The notes beneath the pieces were generated by a model. The model saw only the letters and a program-made list of their open reading frames with translations, was not told the origin of the DNA and did no database searches. From Hydrogenobaculum sp. (lineage in GTDB: Bacteria; Aquificota; Aquificia; Aquificales; Aquificaceae), in assembly GCA_002878215.1 (NCBI GenBank), contig PNJC01000024.1, positions 1 to 38,453 on the forward strand: a stretch of DNA of 38,453 nucleotides, written 5' to 3'. Made by a program: the position numbers and the translations under genes. Below are positions 24,598 to 36,836 of the stretch, one piece after another (within the stretch, counting starts at the first letter, position 1; the number at the start of each line of letters is the position of its first letter).

Positions 24598-25044
24598 TTA
24601 CAAACACTCTTCTTCAAAAGATGCTATAATTCTTAGTCTTCTTTCGTGCCTTCCACCTTCAAAGTGTGCGTCAAACCAAGCGTCCACTATTGATTTTGCC
24701 AACTCAATCCCTATTACTCTAGCACCTAAACATAAAATGTTTGCGTTGTTATCTCTTACGCTCATCCTTGCCATATATTCGTTTAGGCAAAGAGCAGCTC
24801 TTATACCCTTTATCTTGTTGGCGCTTATGGACATTCCAAGACCGCTTCCACATATTAATATGCCTCTGTCGGCTTTTTGGTTTTTGATATGAAGAGCCAC
24901 TTCTTTGGCATATATAGGGTAATCTGTGGATTCTTTTGAATGTGTACCGCAATCTATTAGCTCATGACCTTTTGATATTATATGTTCTTTTAAAGCTTCT
25001 TTTAAATCAAAACCAGCGTGGTCTGAACCTATGGCTATTCTCAT
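24598..25044 (-). CDS. rpiB: Ribose-5-phosphate isomerase B
   Basis: Interconverts ribose 5-phosphate and ribulose 5-phosphate. [11 protein letters not shown] (residues 6-16), [12 protein letters not shown], the active-site cysteine in [15 protein letters not shown] and the C-terminal GGRHERRL are all present. The frame is open to a GTG at 25050, but ATG 25044 overlaps the gatB TGA as ATGA, as is normal in this genome, and gives the standard [11 protein letters not shown] start. Length 148. Confidence 0.93.
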   Translation of the reverse strand: MRIAIGSDHAGFDLKEALKEHIISKGHELIDCGTHSKESTDYPIYAKEVALHIKNQKADRGILICGSGLGMSISANKIKGIRAALCLNEYMARMSVRDNNANILCLGARVIGIELAKSIVDAWFDAHFEGGRHERRLRIIASFEEECL

Positions 25045-26441
25045 AAACACTCTCTTATAAGCTTATTTACAAGTTTTGGGTTAGCTTTACCTTTGGTAAG
25101 CTTCATAACCTCTCCCACCAAAAATCCTATTAGTTTTTCTTCGCCGTTTTTTAGCCTTTCTCTTTCTTGCGGGAATTTTTCTAATACGCTTATTACCACA
25201 GCTTTTATCTCATCTTCGTTTGATATCTGCTTTAAGCCCCTTTCTTCTATGATAACATCTGGGTCTTTTTTGCTTGTTAGCATATCTTTTATAACTTCTT
25301 TTGCTATTTTTGTGGATATCACATCTTTTTTGATGAGTTCTACAAGCTTTGCAAGATGCTCTGGTGCTATTGGTATTTCTTCCATCTGGTTTTCATTCAT
25401 AAACCCAAGCACATCGTTTAAAAGCCAATTGCTAAGGGCTTTGTACTCTTTAGTGTATTTTGTGGCTTCTTGGAAAAAGTCTCCTAACTCTTTTAGATTT
25501 GTAAGCACAGATGCTTCATACCTACTAAGACCGTAATCTTTCATCAACCTTTCTATACGCTCGTCTGGTAGCTCTGGCATATTGTTTTTTATATTTTCTA
25601 AAAGCTCTTTACTTATGATAAGAGGAAGCAAATCAGGGTCTTTAAAATATCTGTAATCTTCTGCCTCTTCTTTAGTCCTCATTACAAATGTCTTACCGCT
25701 TTGAGGATCAAAACCCCTTGTTTCTTGTTCTACGGATTTTCCTTCTAAGAGTATAGCCTTTTGACGCTCTATCTCGTACTCTATAGCTTTTTGTACAAAT
25801 TTAAAAGAGTTTACGTTTTTTACTTCTACTCTAGTACCAAGCTCTTGAGAACCTTTCGGCCTTAGAGATACATTCACATCGCATCTTAACTGGCCTTTTT
25901 CCATATCTGCTTTTGAAACACCAGCGTATCTTACTATAGCCCTTAGTTTTTCTAAAAACTCTTTGGCTTCTTCTGTGGAGTTTATATCTGGTTCTGTAAC
26001 TATTTCCATAAGAGGGGTACCGGCTCTATTGAGATCCACCAAAGAGCTATCTTCGTAGTGGTTGTTTTTACCGGCATCTTCTTCTAAATGTAGTCTTCTT
26101 ATTCTTACTTTTTTATGTTCTAAAAGCACAAAACCGTGCTCAGCTAAAGGTTTTTCGTATTGAGATATTTGATAACCTTTTGGTAAATCTGGGTAAAAAT
26201 AGTGTTTTCTTGCCATTATCGATGTTAGATTTATATTGCAATTTAACGCTAAAGATGTTCTAATGCCATATTCTACTGCTTTCTTGTTGATAACTGGAAG
26301 GCTTCCTGGCAATGCCATGCATACTGGGCATACGTTTGTATTGGGGGGAGCATCGTACTCTATCTTACAAGAGCAAAACATCTTTGTTTTTGTATCCATA
26401 TGAACATGCACTTCCAAACCTATAACCGGCTCAAATTCCAT
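25041..26441 (-). CDS. gatB: Aspartyl/glutamyl-tRNA amidotransferase subunit B
   Basis: Part of the GatCAB complex that converts mischarged Glu-tRNA-Gln and Asp-tRNA-Asn. [21 protein letters not shown], in its first half, is the family start; zinc cysteines appear in CSCKI and [12 protein letters not shown]; the helical and YqeY tail domains end [14 protein letters not shown] 26441 gives 466 residues. The reading frame begins earlier (26462), but an extended -10 lies between 26451 and 26459 and MEFEPVIG is the conserved start. gatA and gatC are elsewhere. Confidence 0.94.
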   Translation of the reverse strand: MEFEPVIGLEVHVHMDTKTKMFCSCKIEYDAPPNTNVCPVCMALPGSLPVINKKAVEYGIRTSLALNCNINLTSIMARKHYFYPDLPKGYQISQYEKPLAEHGFVLLEHKKVRIRRLHLEEDAGKNNHYEDSSLVDLNRAGTPLMEIVTEPDINSTEEAKEFLEKLRAIVRYAGVSKADMEKGQLRCDVNVSLRPKGSQELGTRVEVKNVNSFKFVQKAIEYEIERQKAILLEGKSVEQETRGFDPQSGKTFVMRTKEEAEDYRYFKDPDLLPLIISKELLENIKNNMPELPDERIERLMKDYGLSRYEASVLTNLKELGDFFQEATKYTKEYKALSNWLLNDVLGFMNENQMEEIPIAPEHLAKLVELIKKDVISTKIAKEVIKDMLTSKKDPDVIIEERGLKQISNEDEIKAVVISVLEKFPQERERLKNGEEKLIGFLVGEVMKLTKGKANPKLVNKLIRECL

Positions 26442-26450
26442 AGCACTTCC

Positions 26451-26459
26451 ATTATAGCA
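26451..26459 (-). promoter_or_regulatory. Extended -10 of the gatB operon
   Basis: TGCTATAAT on the minus strand ends 9 bases before ATG 26441. It corrects the start, because the longer frame would begin upstream of it. Divergent from gyrA. Confidence 0.55.
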
Positions 26460-26486
26460 CAAAGTTTAGGTTTAACGCTTTTAGTA

Positions 26487-26495
26487 TGATAAAAT
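26487..26495 (+). promoter_or_regulatory. Extended -10 of gyrA, leaderless spacing
   Basis: TGATAAAAT ends 6 bases before ATG 26502, so the transcript should begin at the start codon. No ribosome site could fit. Confidence 0.6.
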
Positions 26496-26501
26496 TTTAT
26501 T

Positions 26502-30635
<4,134 letters not shown>

Positions 30636-30639
<4 letters not shown>

Positions 30640-31607
30640 AGGAAAAGTTTAGGGGCATTGTTCTTGGATCTGCAATAGGAGACGCTATAGGAAAATCTTT
30701 TGAAGATTTGGATATTTACCAAGTGGAAGAGTTTTACAGGGATTTACCTATAACAAGCTTTGTGGAACCGCATCCTAGCTCTCCGGCATTTTTTCAAAGA
30801 CCAAACGAACCTTCAGATGAAACCACTGTATCAAGGCTTTTAATAGAATCTATATTGGAATCTAACAAGCTTGATATCTATAACTATTTTGATAAGCTTA
30901 GAGTTTGGGCTTTTGATGAATCAGCTCATAGGTACCCGGATCCATTCATACTAAAAGCCATATACAATTTATCAAACAACGTAACGGAAGGTTTTAAATT
31001 CTCTTCGATAGAAGGTATACTGAGGGTTATAGCCACTTCCATGCTTCACTTTGAAAACGAAACCGTATCGGAAGAAGCGGCTAAGTTAGTTACAATGCTT
31101 ACTCATAGAAGTGATGAAGCTTTGGACGGCGCTATTTTGTTTAATCGCTTTTTGGTAAAATCTATAAAAAACGATGAATCTTTAGAGACTTTAGAAAATA
31201 GAATAGAACTTTTAAAGGAGTTAAAATCTTATGTCAAAAGCTTTTATACAGAAAAAATGTTAGATACGTTGATAGATGCTCTAGAGGAAGGATATTCCAA
31301 AGAAAAAGCTATTGTAAGCATAGGTAATGGTAATTTTGTGTTGGAGAGTTTAGGGTTGTCTTTGTATTACTTTTTAACAGAAGGCATCGAGTATCCGTTT
31401 GATGCTTTTGTTAACGCTGTAAACTCTTATTGGGAGTTTGGCGGTGATACAGACGCTATAGGTTTTATTACAGGGGCTTTGTTGGGTGCTTATCATGGGT
31501 ATGAGTTCTTACCAGAGGATTTGATACAAAATTTAGAAAACCATCAGCACTATATATATTTAGCAGATAACCTTTACGAGCTTAGTAAAAAATTACATGT
31601 AAAATAG
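30636..31607 (+). CDS. ADP-ribosylglycohydrolase (DraG/ARH family)
   Basis: A 323-residue, mainly helical hydrolase that removes ADP-ribose from proteins or small molecules. Metal-binding residues sit at [10 protein letters not shown] (about 9-18), SDETT (about 59-63; usually DDT) and the C-terminal [20 protein letters not shown]. The dinuclear site keeps most acidic positions, with SDE-TT slightly altered. No DraT or other ADP-ribosyltransferase is near, so its target is unknown. The ATG overlaps hisB as ATGA, making it the last of four coupled genes. Confidence 0.88.
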
Positions 31608-31609
31608 GT

Positions 31610-31615
31610 TAAAAT
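31610..31615 (+). promoter_or_regulatory. -10 element of the mreBCD-mrdA operon, leaderless spacing
   Basis: TAAAAT ends 6 bases before ATG 31622. A second copy, preceded by TG, is at 31600-31605 and overlaps the last codons of the hydrolase gene. No ribosome site lies in the 14-base gap. Confidence 0.45.
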
Positions 31616-31621
31616 ATTAGT

Positions 31622-32632
31622 ATGTTTGGATTCATGAATAGTGCAATAGGCATTGATTTAGGTACGGCTAACAGTTTGGTATTCATTCCAGGACGAGGCA
31701 TTGTATTGGAAGAACCTTCTATAGTAGCTATAGACTCAAGAAAGCATAAAGTTTTGGCAGTGGGAACAGAAGCCAAGGAGATGCTTGGTAAAACTCCTGA
31801 TTATATAAAAGCTGTAAGACCTCTAAAAGATGGTGTTATTACAGACTTTGAAATCACCCAGGTTATGATATCTCATTTTATCAAGAAAACCTTAGGTAAA
31901 GGTATATTAAAACCTAAGCCAAGAGTTGTAGTAGGTGTGCCTTCAGGTGTAACACCAGTAGAAGAAAGAGCGGTTATAGATGCTGCAAAGTCAGCTGGAG
32001 CAAGGGAAGTGTATCTCATAGCAGAGCCAATGGCGGCTGCTATAGGGGCAGATTTACCAATTTCTGAGCCCATAGGTAATATGGTGGTTGACATAGGTGG
32101 AGGGACTACAGATGTAGCCGTTATATCTTTGTCGGGTATCGTTATATCTCATTCTCTTAAGATAGCTGGCGACGAGATGAACGAAGCTATCATCGAATAT
32201 ATAAAAAGAAAGTTTAGTATGCTTATAGGCGAGCAAACCGCCGAAAAAATAAAGTTAGATCTTGGTTCTGCCGTAATACCAACGGAGAAGAGGGAGATGG
32301 AGGTAAGAGGAAGAGATGCAACGGGGCTTCCAAGGTCTATAGTTGTTGATTCTACGCAAATATACGAAGCTTTGGAAGATACGTTAAATGCCATAGTGAG
32401 TGCCGTTAGAACTACTTTAGAAAAAACGCCACCGGAATTGGCTGCCGATATAGTGGAAAGAGGTATTGTGCTAACGGGTGGAGGGTCTTTGCTTAAAAAT
32501 TTGCATCATAAATTAACTCAAGACCTTGGTATAAAAACATACTACTGTGAAGATCCATTAAGAGCTGTGGCAAGAGGTGTTGGTAAAGTCGTGGACGATA
32601 TAGATCTATTGAAGAAAGTATCCTTTACATGA
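31622..32632 (+). CDS. mreB: Rod shape-determining protein MreB
   Basis: Bacterial actin that guides cell-wall synthesis. AIGIDLGTANSLVFI is phosphate 1, VVDIGGGTTDVAVI phosphate 2, and GIVLTGGGSLL the adenosine loop; hallmark HFIKKTL and PMAAAIGADLP follow the family. Length 336 matches. It starts the cell-shape operon and overlaps mreC as ATGA. Confidence 0.96.
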   Translation: MFGFMNSAIGIDLGTANSLVFIPGRGIVLEEPSIVAIDSRKHKVLAVGTEAKEMLGKTPDYIKAVRPLKDGVITDFEITQVMISHFIKKTLGKGILKPKPRVVVGVPSGVTPVEERAVIDAAKSAGAREVYLIAEPMAAAIGADLPISEPIGNMVVDIGGGTTDVAVISLSGIVISHSLKIAGDEMNEAIIEYIKRKFSMLIGEQTAEKIKLDLGSAVIPTEKREMEVRGRDATGLPRSIVVDSTQIYEALEDTLNAIVSAVRTTLEKTPPELAADIVERGIVLTGGGSLLKNLHHKLTQDLGIKTYYCEDPLRAVARGVGKVVDDIDLLKKVSFT

Positions 32633-33402
32633 GGCTTGGTTTTTTATATATTTTTTTGCTTTTTTTGTCTTTCATTTTTATTTTTTTTCCAAGTACGGCT
32701 TATTTGGTAAGCTACAATCCTTTTAATTATATAACTAACTATAGACTTTCTTCTTACGCTTTTATTAGCAATATGTTTAGATTGTATTTTGATTTGGTTG
32801 ATGTTAGAAAAGAAAACGCTATCCTAAGGAAAAAGCTAAATTATTATAAAACCTTTAGCTATGAGCTTCAGAAATGTCAAAATGAAGCTAGACAGCTCTA
32901 TTATATATCAAATAGTTTGGCTTTCATAAACAAACAATCAAACCCAAATGTGTACATTTCAAGAGTTGTTGGTTATGATACGTCTGGAAAGAAAAGCTTC
33001 TTGGAAATACAAAACAACGGCAAAATAAAAGAAGGAGATATAGTATCATCCAACGGATATTTTGTCGGTGTAGTTTATAAAGTCTATAAAGATGTGGCTT
33101 ATGTTATGACGGTTTATAACAAAATGTTTAATACGATAGTTTATGATTATAGGACTGGTGATACTTATATTTATAAAGGTGGTTACCCTGATGGTAGCAT
33201 AATAAACGCTACTTCTAGCGACGATATAAGGGTAGGAGATTTAATTTATTTTAGAAGCTTAAAAAACCAAGATATACCGTATTTATTGGTGGGCAAAGTT
33301 TTAGAGGTTAATAGATCGAAAAATTTATTTTTTTTAAACGTTAAACTAAGACCTATGGCCAATCCCAATATATATGATTTTGTGGTGGTATTAAATAGAT
33401 GA
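32629..33402 (+). CDS. mreC: Rod shape-determining protein MreC
   Basis: A 257-residue inner-membrane protein: N-terminal helix LGFLYIFLLFLSFIFIFFPST in its central part, short coiled coil (VRKENAILRKKLNYYKT), then the periplasmic beta domain with ISRVVGYDTSGKKSFLEI and a conserved GD-V pattern. It is shorter than the E. coli form, with a trimmed C-terminus. It links MreB to the periplasmic transpeptidase encoded downstream. Confidence 0.9.
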   Translation: MRLGFLYIFLLFLSFIFIFFPSTAYLVSYNPFNYITNYRLSSYAFISNMFRLYFDLVDVRKENAILRKKLNYYKTFSYELQKCQNEARQLYYISNSLAFINKQSNPNVYISRVVGYDTSGKKSFLEIQNNGKIKEGDIVSSNGYFVGVVYKVYKDVAYVMTVYNKMFNTIVYDYRTGDTYIYKGGYPDGSIINATSSDDIRVGDLIYFRSLKNQDIPYLLVGKVLEVNRSKNLFFLNVKLRPMANPNIYDFVVVLNR

Positions 33403-33839
33403 ATGGTAAACGTTTTGCTGTTTGGTTTTTTGTACTTTTTATACTGGAATTCTTTTTTTTAGAAGGAAACGGCGTGTATCCATTTCCAGAAGCATTTTTA
33501 CCTTTGATATTTTTAAATTTAGAAAATAAGTATATTCCGCTTTGGTCATTTTTAATGGGTATTTTAATGGACCTCAGCGTAAACACGTTGGGAGTTTTTA
33601 CTTTCAGCTATACGCTTTATAGTATAATAATAAGACTTTTGCTTAGCTATACTTTAGAAACCAATTTTTTAAAAGTGCCCATGTTTTTTATTTTTGATCT
33701 GCTTGTAAAGCTAACAAACGTTGGTATTATTTATATAAAGTATGGTCATGTTGATTTTGGATTTTTAGGGTTTTTCATGTCAATTTTTATAGATTGTATA
33801 ATATTTTTTGTGTTAGACAGGTTTTATAAAAATGTATGA
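33399..33839 (+). CDS. mreD: Rod shape-determining protein MreD
   Basis: A 146-residue, very hydrophobic protein with about five membrane helices and the SFLMGILMDLSVNTLGVFTF segment typical of MreD (read in two parts). The identification relies on position between mreC and mrdA as much as on sequence. It overlaps both neighbours as ATGA. Confidence 0.85.
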   Translation: MNGKRFAVWFFVLFILEFFFLEGNGVYPFPEAFLPLIFLNLENKYIPLWSFLMGILMDLSVNTLGVFTFSYTLYSIIIRLLLSYTLETNFLKVPMFFIFDLLVKLTNVGIIYIKYGHVDFGFLGFFMSIFIDCIIFFVLDRFYKNV

Positions 33840-35596
33840 GAAAAAATTACATTGTTTTTGCGCTTTTAATATTGATAGCTTATATTGCAATAGGTGCTAG
33901 ATTATTTTATTTACAGGTAATAAAAGGAAGTAAGTATTATGAAGAGTCTAAGCAAAACTATACCAGACTCCAGATACTTTACCCTCCAAGAGGCGCTATA
34001 GAAAGCTCGGATGGTGTAAAGCTTGCCTATGACGTTCCCACCTACGATCTTTACATAGATCCTCAAGAAATATCCGAAAATAAAGATTTATCAAAAGAGA
34101 TAAAAATATTTAAAAACATGTTTGGTATAGATATAACTAATACTATAAAGGTAAATAAAAATTCTATAACACCTATAAAAATTATGGACAATTTAAGCAC
34201 CCAACAGCTAGAAACGTTTTATGCAAATTCTTATAAATTTCCTGGTATTTTTGTGGGTATAGTGCCAAAAAGGGTATATCCTTATGGAGATGAATACGCT
34301 CACATCTTAGGCTATGTAGGCTTGCCGTCTCAAAAAGATTTGAAAGAATATAATATAGGTCCTCAAAGTCTTGTAGGTAAGGCTGGTATTGAAAAGCGAT
34401 TCAACAAATATCTTATAGGTGAACTTGGTTATAAAAAAATAATGGTAAATGCTTTAGGAAAAGAGCTTTACACTATTGATAAAAAATTACCCGCGCAGGG
34501 TGATACGGTGGTGCTTACTATAAACTCACAAATTCAAGACATAGTGCATAAGGTGTTTTTAAGCTCTGGCCAGAAAGTGGGTGCAGTTATAGTTATGAAC
34601 GCTAACAACGGCGAGATATTGGCGCTGGATAGTTTTCCTGAATACAACCCAAACGATGTATATAAAGACTGGAATAAGATTATAAATGACCCCTTGAGAC
34701 CCTTTTTAAATAGAGCCACTGAGGCCATATACCCACCTGGTTCTGTCTTTAAAGTTCCTATTGCTATAGCTGCATTAAAATACGGTGTTATAACTCCATC
34801 TTCCACCCTTGATTGCTCTGGGTACATTAAGGTTGGCAACCATATTTTTTACAACTGGCTTAGATACGACACAGGGTATCAGACAATAGACCAAGCTATT
34901 CAGAATTCTTGTGATACGTTTTTTTACCAGATCGGTATGAAACTTGGGCAGAGGAAGATATACGACATAGAAAAAGATTTTGGTTATGGTTCTAGCATAC
35001 CCTTTGAACTATACAACTCGCCCGGCTTTTTGCCTACTAAAAGCTGGAAATTACGGAAATTTCATCAACCTTGGTATGAAGGTGATACGGTTAATATGAG
35101 TATAGGCCAAGGATATGTGCTAGTAACTCTTCTTCAGCAAGTAACCATGATGGAGGGAATAGCAAACAACGGCGTAATATATCAACCTACCCTTTTAAAA
35201 GAAATAAAAACGGCGGACGGCAAAGTTATATTTAAAAACAGCAGAAAAGTATATAGATATGTAAAGGCGCCATTAGAAGACTATTCTATAGTTAAAAAAG
35301 GCTTAAGGGAGGTGGTTTTAAAGGGTACCGGTACAAATGCACTTTCTACCATTGTAGATATAGCAGGCAAAACTGGTACAGCTCAAGTAGTCTTTGGAAA
35401 ACATGTAGGGCCAAACAGCCCGTGGAAATATCAACCAGATGCTTGGTTTGTGGGTTTTGCACCGTATAGAGATCCTAAGTATGTGGTGGGTGTTATAGTG
35501 GAGCATGGTATTGAAGGAAACCTCACAGCCGCTCCTATTGTAAAAAGGATATTGGAACAAATATATATAAAAGGTATAAACAGAGAAATAAATTAG
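33836..35596 (+). CDS. mrdA: Penicillin-binding protein 2, elongasome transpeptidase
   Basis: A 586-residue class B PBP with an N-terminal membrane anchor (residues 5-25), a pedestal domain, then the transpeptidase. Active-site motifs: SVFK in YPPGSVFKVPIAI, SCD in QNSCDTFFYQ (third position of SXN replaced by D, as in PBP2 types), and KTGT in AGKTGTAQVV. It crosslinks side-wall peptidoglycan. rodA, normally next, is missing; the following bases are the control region of the sigma-54 locus. Confidence 0.93.
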   Translation: MRKNYIVFALLILIAYIAIGARLFYLQVIKGSKYYEESKQNYTRLQILYPPRGAIESSDGVKLAYDVPTYDLYIDPQEISENKDLSKEIKIFKNMFGIDITNTIKVNKNSITPIKIMDNLSTQQLETFYANSYKFPGIFVGIVPKRVYPYGDEYAHILGYVGLPSQKDLKEYNIGPQSLVGKAGIEKRFNKYLIGELGYKKIMVNALGKELYTIDKKLPAQGDTVVLTINSQIQDIVHKVFLSSGQKVGAVIVMNANNGEILALDSFPEYNPNDVYKDWNKIINDPLRPFLNRATEAIYPPGSVFKVPIAIAALKYGVITPSSTLDCSGYIKVGNHIFYNWLRYDTGYQTIDQAIQNSCDTFFYQIGMKLGQRKIYDIEKDFGYGSSIPFELYNSPGFLPTKSWKLRKFHQPWYEGDTVNMSIGQGYVLVTLLQQVTMMEGIANNGVIYQPTLLKEIKTADGKVIFKNSRKVYRYVKAPLEDYSIVKKGLREVVLKGTGTNALSTIVDIAGKTGTAQVVFGKHVGPNSPWKYQPDAWFVGFAPYRDPKYVVGVIVEHGIEGNLTAAPIVKRILEQIYIKGINREIN

Positions 35597-35597
35597 T

Positions 35598-35615
35598 TGC
35601 AACATAGTTGTTGCA
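35598..35615. promoter_or_regulatory. Palindrome upstream of the sigma-54 promoter (putative activator site)
   Basis: TGCAACA and TGTTGCA are perfect 7-base arms with TAGT between. Its centre is about 85 bases upstream of the predicted start of transcription from the -24/-12 element, within the usual range for enhancer-binding activators. It is followed by a second overlapping palindrome, TTGCATGCAA (35611-35620). No T-run follows, so a terminator of mrdA is less likely. The rest of 35621-35665 shows only AT-rich DNA. Confidence 0.5.
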
Positions 35616-35665
35616 TGCAATAGCTCTATTCTCTTTAAAGCCTTGTTTATCAACACATATAAATA

Positions 35666-35682
35666 TGGCATCATAATTGCTT
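35666..35682 (+). promoter_or_regulatory. Sigma-54 (RpoN) -24/-12 promoter
   Basis: TGGCAT, five bases, TTGCTT. The invariant GG (35667-35668) and GC (35679-35680) are separated by exactly ten bases, and both flanks agree with TGGCAC-N5-TTGC apart from one base. Transcription would start near 35692, giving a leader of about 22 bases that contains AGGAGGT (35702-35708). A sigma-54 activator is encoded at 36837-38411, in the same run. Confidence 0.7.
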
Positions 35683-35713
35683 ATCTTTTTACAAATCTCT
35701 AAGGAGGTGCCAT

Positions 35714-36055
35714 ATGGCAAAACTTAGTAAGCTTCATCATCTTATGCAAGTACCAGGCGCAGTTGCTGCCGGTGAGTTTTCCGATGACGGCAGGCTTTTA
35801 AATTACATCGGTAGTTTGGATGAAAAGTCCGCAGAGATAGCAGCCCTTATGTGTGCTGCCAACAAAGCGATAGGTAACATGCAAGCCAAAGGTTGGACAG
35901 TTTATGCGGGTAAAGACGGATTCTTTCCAGTGATCGGGTTTGCAGTTGCAGGTGGCAAGTATGCAGCCTGTGTAATGGGGAATGCTGGGGTTTTTGTAGA
36001 GCTATCAAAAGCTGATTTCGACAAAGCCTTTGAAGTATTATCAGAAAATGTTTAA
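35714..36055 (+). CDS. DUF2173 protein, copy 1
   Basis: A 113-residue cytoplasmic protein that I recognise as the DUF2173 family, function unknown. It has a strand-rich alpha/beta pattern: GAVAAGEFSDDGRLLNYIG at the start, a helix with MCAANKAIGNMQAKGW, and a closing GKYAACVMGNAGVFVE strand. This layout is like the Roadblock/longin group, though that is structural inference only. Copy 2 follows after 14 bases. A strong AGGAGGT five bases before ATG 35714 and the sigma-54 promoter suggest strong but conditional expression. Confidence 0.82.
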   Translation: MAKLSKLHHLMQVPGAVAAGEFSDDGRLLNYIGSLDEKSAEIAALMCAANKAIGNMQAKGWTVYAGKDGFFPVIGFAVAGGKYAACVMGNAGVFVELSKADFDKAFEVLSENV

Positions 36056-36069
36056 AGGAGGTTTTAACC

Positions 36070-36393
36070 ATGGCAGATTTACAAAAGTTTTTATCTATAA
36101 AAGGTGTTTTCGCGGCAGGCGAGTTTTCAAATGATGGGAAGCTTTTGGCTTTCAAAGGAGAAATATCAGAAGAAGAAGCAGCAATGGCGGCAAAAATGTG
36201 TGCTGCCAACAAAGCGATGGCGGAGATGCAAACAGAAGGCTTTACAGCAATGTCTGGTCAAGAGTGGGCGCCATTTAAAGGGTTTGCCCTTAGTGGACCA
36301 AAATATTCAGTTTGCGTTGCTGGAAACGTTGGCGTTTTTGTAAAAAATGACGAAGTGTCATTTAATGAAGTATTTAAAGCTCTATTAAGTTAA
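36070..36393 (+). CDS. DUF2173 protein, copy 2
   Basis: A 107-residue paralog of the preceding gene. Shared landmarks are GVFAAGEFSNDGKLL against GAVAAGEFSDDGRLL and an identical MCAANKAM/I core, so this is a tandem duplication of moderate age. It retains the C-terminal KYSVCVAGNVGVFV strand and both positions of cysteine (in MCAANKA and in the CVAGN/CVMGN segment). AAGGAGG sits eight bases before ATG 36070. The two may form a heterodimer. Confidence 0.82.
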   Translation: MADLQKFLSIKGVFAAGEFSNDGKLLAFKGEISEEEAAMAAKMCAANKAMAEMQTEGFTAMSGQEWAPFKGFALSGPKYSVCVAGNVGVFVKNDEVSFNEVFKALLS

Positions 36394-36443
36394 AAAATAT
36401 TGTCTGGGTAGAGGGGAGGGCAATAAATATTTAGAGGTGATTT

Positions 36444-36827
36444 ATGTATAAATTTTTGTCTTTAGAGTGGATGGAAGCTTATAAAGAGCTTTGGAACAAA
36501 AAACAAGATCTTATAAATGAGCTCAATGGATTCACGGCTTCTATAAAGTATAAAGTTGAAGGCTATGAGCCGGGTGTTATGCTTTTGGTAGAAAAAGGTG
36601 CTGCTAAAAATGTTGATGAGGCTAAGGGTGATAAATATGACTTTGAAATGTGGAGTAGTATCGATATATGGAAGCGTCTTGCCATCAACGACTTAAGCCC
36701 GAAAGCAGCTCTTCTGACTAAAAAATTAAAATTTAAGGGATCTATGATAACTGCTATGAAATATATGAGCGCTTTTGAGAAAAGCATAACAATGATGAGT
36801 GAAATACCATCAATCTTTGAGTTATAA
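36444..36827 (+). CDS. SCP2 sterol-binding-domain-like protein
   Basis: A 127-residue soluble protein with SCP2-like layout: LSLEWMEAYKELWN at the start, a central beta sheet (TASIKYKVEGYEPGVMLLVE), and the C-terminal DIWKRLAINDLSPKAALLTKK followed by LKFKGSMITAMKYM, which are the usual family landmarks. Such domains bind hydrophobic ligands such as fatty acyl chains. It has AGAGGTGA before its start and follows the DUF2173 pair after 50 bases. Its stop TAA is inside the -10 of the regulator gene. Confidence 0.75.
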   Translation: MYKFLSLEWMEAYKELWNKKQDLINELNGFTASIKYKVEGYEPGVMLLVEKGAAKNVDEAKGDKYDFEMWSSIDIWKRLAINDLSPKAALLTKKLKFKGSMITAMKYMSAFEKSITMMSEIPSIFEL

Positions 36828-36828
36828 T
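36823..36828 (+). promoter_or_regulatory. -10 element of the sigma-54 activator gene
   Basis: TATAAT overlaps the stop codon of the SCP2-like gene and ends 8 bases before ATG 36837. It would let the regulator be made from a sigma-70 promoter independent of the operon it may control. Confidence 0.45.
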
Positions 36829-36836
36829 ATGTTTAT

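Noticed and set aside
35598-35615. Reading the palindrome after mrdA as a rho-independent terminator
   Set aside because: The 7-base stem is not followed by a T-run; its location relative to the -24/-12 element fits an activator site better.
35953-35967. Second sigma-54-like site TGGCAAGTATGCAGC inside the first DUF2173 gene
   Set aside because: The spacing fits but the -12 half is CAGC rather than TTGC, and it is inside coding sequence.
36394-36432. Possible hairpin AAATATTG...CAATAAATATTT between the DUF2173 pair and the SCP2-like gene
   Set aside because: The stem is imperfect, AT-only apart from one pair, with an 18-base loop and no T-run; too weak to call a terminator or processing site.
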